NCBI GenBank assembly: GCA_029213025.1
Contig: JARGOZ010000065.1
Location: 1-36,225 of the forward strand
From: Verrucomicrobiales bacterium
GTDB lineage: Bacteria; Verrucomicrobiota; Verrucomicrobiia; Verrucomicrobiales; DEV007
Direction: 5' to 3'
DNA: 36,225 bases
Of the stretch, positions 34,501 through 36,225 are shown piece after piece. Position 1 is the first letter of the stretch; each line of letters opens with the position of its first letter. Position numbers and translations under genes: made by a program. The notes below the pieces were generated by a model. That model was not told where the DNA came from and ran no database searches. It saw only the letters and a list, made by a program, of their open reading frames with translations.

Positions 34501-36225
34501 ATTCCGGAGCTGTAGTCGCGGGCTCACCGATTTTCCGCTTCTCCAATCCCAGAGCTTGATGCCCCCTTCCGCATCTCCTACCGCGATGGTCCGGCCATTG
34601 GGATGAGCAGCAAGGGCGAGGATCTGCTTGCCGTGAAAGATCGGTCTCGAAACGGGAGCCCGTGTTTTGGGATTCCAGAGTTGAAAGGTCCCCGCAGTGC
34701 CGTCTTCCACCGCTACCCAATCTGCCCCCGGAATGACGGCGACCTTGGAATTCGCATCCTCATGCCCCAGATTCCCGAGAAATTCGATTTCTTTTTCCGG
34801 AGAGATTCGCCAGCAATTTCTACCAATCACAAAGTGGCGATCATCGACAAAAGCAAACCGGTCAAAGCCGGTTACTGAACTATTTGGATTCCAGTTAAAG
34901 TTATTGGCATGTCGATCCTCACAGACATAGACCGAGGTGTCTCCCGTAGTCAGGTCGAGCAGAGTCGCTTCGTAGGTGCCCGATTCCGTGGAACTCGTTT
35001 CGCGGGTCACTGCGATTGCAAATTGATTATCCGGGCTGAAACGGATTGTGTGTTTCCACCCGTACAGAGTCGACGCCTCCAATTGATAGATAAGTTTGTC
35101 TTCGGGCAGATTCCAGAAACGAAAGCGTTTCCCGCGAGTTTCCTCTGACCCATTGTTCATCCTGACCTTTCCTTCCTCCTTTGCGGCCAGCCAATTGCCA
35201 TCAGGAGAAAGTGCCAACTCCCGGACAGGATCGTCGACCCGAAAAGAATGCAATCCTTCACCACTCTCCAAATCAAAAACCTGAACCGTTCCTTCGGTAT
35301 CGCAAACCGCAAGGGTCTCTCCCCGCGTCGCCATCGCCAATGCCCTGTATTTCGTATCCTGGTTGGGACTTCGAAAACGATGAACTAATTTTCCTGTTTT
35401 GGTATCCCAAACATTGGCTCCATCCCCGGCCAACCTCGCAAAACGGTGCTGGGTCACATGGTGACCGGCTGATTGAATTGCCTGATTTTGATCTTTATTG
35501 GGGCGGTCTGCCATTTGAATGGATTGATGCCCCTCGAGACCTTTCAGATCCCAAACCGTGAGCAGAGAACGGGGATTCTCCAGTCCGCTTTCGATATCTC
35601 TGCCTGTGATGATCAAGTCTCCATTCTTTGCGGGAAAAACGGCATTGTGGACTTTGCCCGGCTCAGGAAAGGTGTGTTCGATTTCGCCATCATCAGTGTT
35701 TAAGAGCAGTCCCGCGTTTCCGCGAGAGGCGAGGATGCCATTCTCCCGACCGGGGCGCAGAGCAAATTCCACAAAGCCCGGTTTTTGCACAAAACGGTGA
35801 ACCCCCTCCGGCCAGGTCCAGCCGTTAATCATTTTCATATTTTTGCTGAACACCCGGGTGCCGGTCGAATCGAACAACACCCTCTCTCCTCCATTTCCCG
35901 CCCAAAACTTTAAGTGGGAACTACCCACCTCGTTCTGCTCCAAATCCACCTTGATAAGGGAGATGTAGTTCTCCGCGAGAAGCAGGGTTTTGCCACCGGG
36001 CTGAAAAGCGGCCCCGTCACTATAGTCAGGACGATCTATCGTGGGCAAGATCACTTGACCTGATGCGGCATCAACGACAGCAACCCACCAGTGGTTTCCT
36101 TTGGTGAAATCCCTCGACCCGCAGAAGGTGGAAACCCGGTAATCAGAGCGGCTCACCTGCATGTTGATCGAGGGGCGGATTTCCCCGTTTCCCAGATCGA
36201 TCTGATGAAGGATTTCGCCGGTTGT
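31570..36225 (-). CDS. Giant WD40-DUF1080-TPR protein (5' end outside window)
   Basis: The frame is open through the right edge (at least 1551 aa), so the start is missing. Three parts are visible. About 36225-34330: a WD40 beta-propeller with repeats such as VWDTKTGKLVHRF, VFDLESGEGLHSF and IKLWDWRSGKS. About 34240-33660: a DUF1080 domain, starting LFDGRSLDGWESL, with HSEINRARHPTRGNR. About 33640-31600: tetratricopeptide repeats such as RQQLGQVRLDQGKNEEAGQWF and DWDQAESYYRRALVW. In Verrucomicrobia and Planctomycetes such tails often follow a Ser/Thr kinase domain; a kinase upstream is inferred, not seen. The protein is a good candidate for a signalling scaffold linked to the ECF sigma gene that follows. 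Confidence 0.85.
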   Translation of the reverse strand, partial: TTGEILHQIDLGNGEIRPSINMQVSRSDYRVSTFCGSRDFTKGNHWWVAVVDAASGQVILPTIDRPDYSDGAAFQPGGKTLLLAENYISLIKVDLEQNEVGSSHLKFWAGNGGERVLFDSTGTRVFSKNMKMINGWTWPEGVHRFVQKPGFVEFALRPGRENGILASRGNAGLLLNTDDGEIEHTFPEPGKVHNAVFPAKNGDLIITGRDIESGLENPRSLLTVWDLKGLEGHQSIQMADRPNKDQNQAIQSAGHHVTQHRFARLAGDGANVWDTKTGKLVHRFRSPNQDTKYRALAMATRGETLAVCDTEGTVQVFDLESGEGLHSFRVDDPVRELALSPDGNWLAAKEEGKVRMNNGSEETRGKRFRFWNLPEDKLIYQLEASTLYGWKHTIRFSPDNQFAIAVTRETSSTESGTYEATLLDLTTGDTSVYVCEDRHANNFNWNPNSSVTGFDRFAFVDDRHFVIGRNCWRISPEKEIEFLGNLGHEDANSKVAVIPGADWVAVEDGTAGTFQLWNPKTRAPVSRPIFHGKQILALAAHPNGRTIAVGDAEGGIKLWDWRSGKSVSPRLQLRNSLEPARLFFNPDGTRLIAVNRDGLVERWELPEIPRLNPTGLSHIAESISRRRINSLGAVEPVSPQTTLDQWRQSPWPELTRASLSESSEASGEWLALFDGRSLDGWESLEPGDTGFTKQGELLKMESRESDSRFLIFTGTDDVFPAFRDFIFRTQFRVADDSVGDIYFHSEINRARHPTRGNRIRISGKPQGASGSICDLRWIHDFVARPEQWHELEIEVQGNRITTRIDGLPAALWDEPPGWEGLHGLDRKLGAGTFVLRIDQGEIFLKEMQVRSLGAQPSLTSRASARQQLGQVRLDQGKNEEAGQWFEETLELLLSCDPAPEQAGIAASACEGLLKSGTNSGNFPLPTLLDLAERYRSLLPTLETGSEAYFELVKNAGTLDASLFEVYLDRGEEPKGRQLIDEGIRWFKNAMEATSASEQADVVWDSQKQAYATCLKKCSQVPPSLLDTIEYAKQNFKRSTYPVARLQFAAELGKECGKISFEAGNQIKGMELVEQSLEVRSWLAEKEPDNFDYLSDVDESRGILAGMYSRVGRDKEAAALRRSRYQSMMEKFHHPNYTNQEAALNAAAQRINGILDQRDSLSDPDWEWIRGEIEGLITHLKKFDWNHREIDDAVSAISTAAMKIGDHHYRRDEIEKARDDFKQGIALPIEAIPHADTPELRDTYWRLAGDRLRWYRDRSQAWDTALLEELLDRAEPIAQSHPGLGREQRFPAIALRTLSAKVAMSNDLETSIELRKRALVYETRLVEKLPNEAWPVYDLVDDYLRLGDIQRRAEKHEDAEQSYQTAIKRGEKAVTQFPGNEANFHKAVGETQRNLARLYRVTGRKEEAWELYHRAVPHLETSAQLNPTYNAPKDLAAGLLSGLGSLYQNEKKDWDQAESYYRRALVWRQLTADNLPQDIKRQTELARCCEQLAGLLFLKDPKSNEADHLDQKAIAILEKIAATGKLSEPGASVLKHSKSRINQRSASLLEVE

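Overview
The window looks like chromosomal DNA of a free-living, probably marine, member of the Verrucomicrobiota (PVC group). This is inferred from gene content: a paired Planctomycete-cytochrome (DUF1549/DUF1553) gene and DUF1501 gene, a LEPR-XLL-type surface protein, a C-S-P-T-R sulfatase, a ThuA-like protein, DUF1080-like domains, an ECF sigma factor next to a giant WD40/DUF1080/TPR protein, and an FG-GAP/sialidase fusion. There are no rRNA or tRNA genes, insertion sequences, phage genes or CRISPR arrays that I can see. Both window edges cut a gene.

Layout. (1) 1-1961: end of an FG-GAP plus sialidase gene. (2) 1976-7160, minus strand: an envelope and housekeeping run transcribed leftwards, LpxL-like acyltransferase, ileS, lspA and a membrane-anchored rhodanese whose start overlaps the lspA stop. 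(3) 7415-8626: a short LEPR-XLL protein converging on a DUF3060-type lipoprotein. (4) 8699-13420: the PSD1-type cytochrome/DUF1501 pair, both with twin-arginine-like leaders. (5) 13633-16816: an M23 peptidase, a previously easy-to-miss 63-aa gene with a strong ribosome binding site, a ThuA-like protein and a small unknown protein. (6) 16813-20704: two secreted beta-rich proteins, a diacylglycerol-kinase-family enzyme, a HAD phosphatase and a His-rich CusB-like fragment. (7) 20698-24197: a sulfatase and a protein with two secretin-like modules. (8) 24340-30767: a reductive pyrimidine catabolism operon (NCS2 permease, beta-ureidopropionase, class III aminotransferase, PreT, PreA) that would take up uracil or thymine and convert them toward beta-alanine and its semialdehyde, but has no dihydropyrimidinase. 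(9) 30778-36225: an ECF sigma factor and a very large WD40/DUF1080/TPR protein, cut by the window edge.

The most unusual feature is not a gene. A 22-bp-periodic intergenic repeat with core CAGGGTAC occurs as small arrays (2-3 near-perfect copies each) at four separate places: upstream of lspA, upstream of the LpxL gene, upstream of a secreted protein gene, and between the secretin-like gene and the permease operon. The array edge nearest the gene lies about 37-51 nt from the start codon each time, and none is seen in convergent junctions or in a real gene. This looks like a set of protein-binding or promoter-associated sites shared by unrelated genes.

A second general trait is that every convergent gene pair here is packed to within -7 to +14 bp, with no recognisable intrinsic terminators, and most starts lack a clear Shine-Dalgarno sequence.
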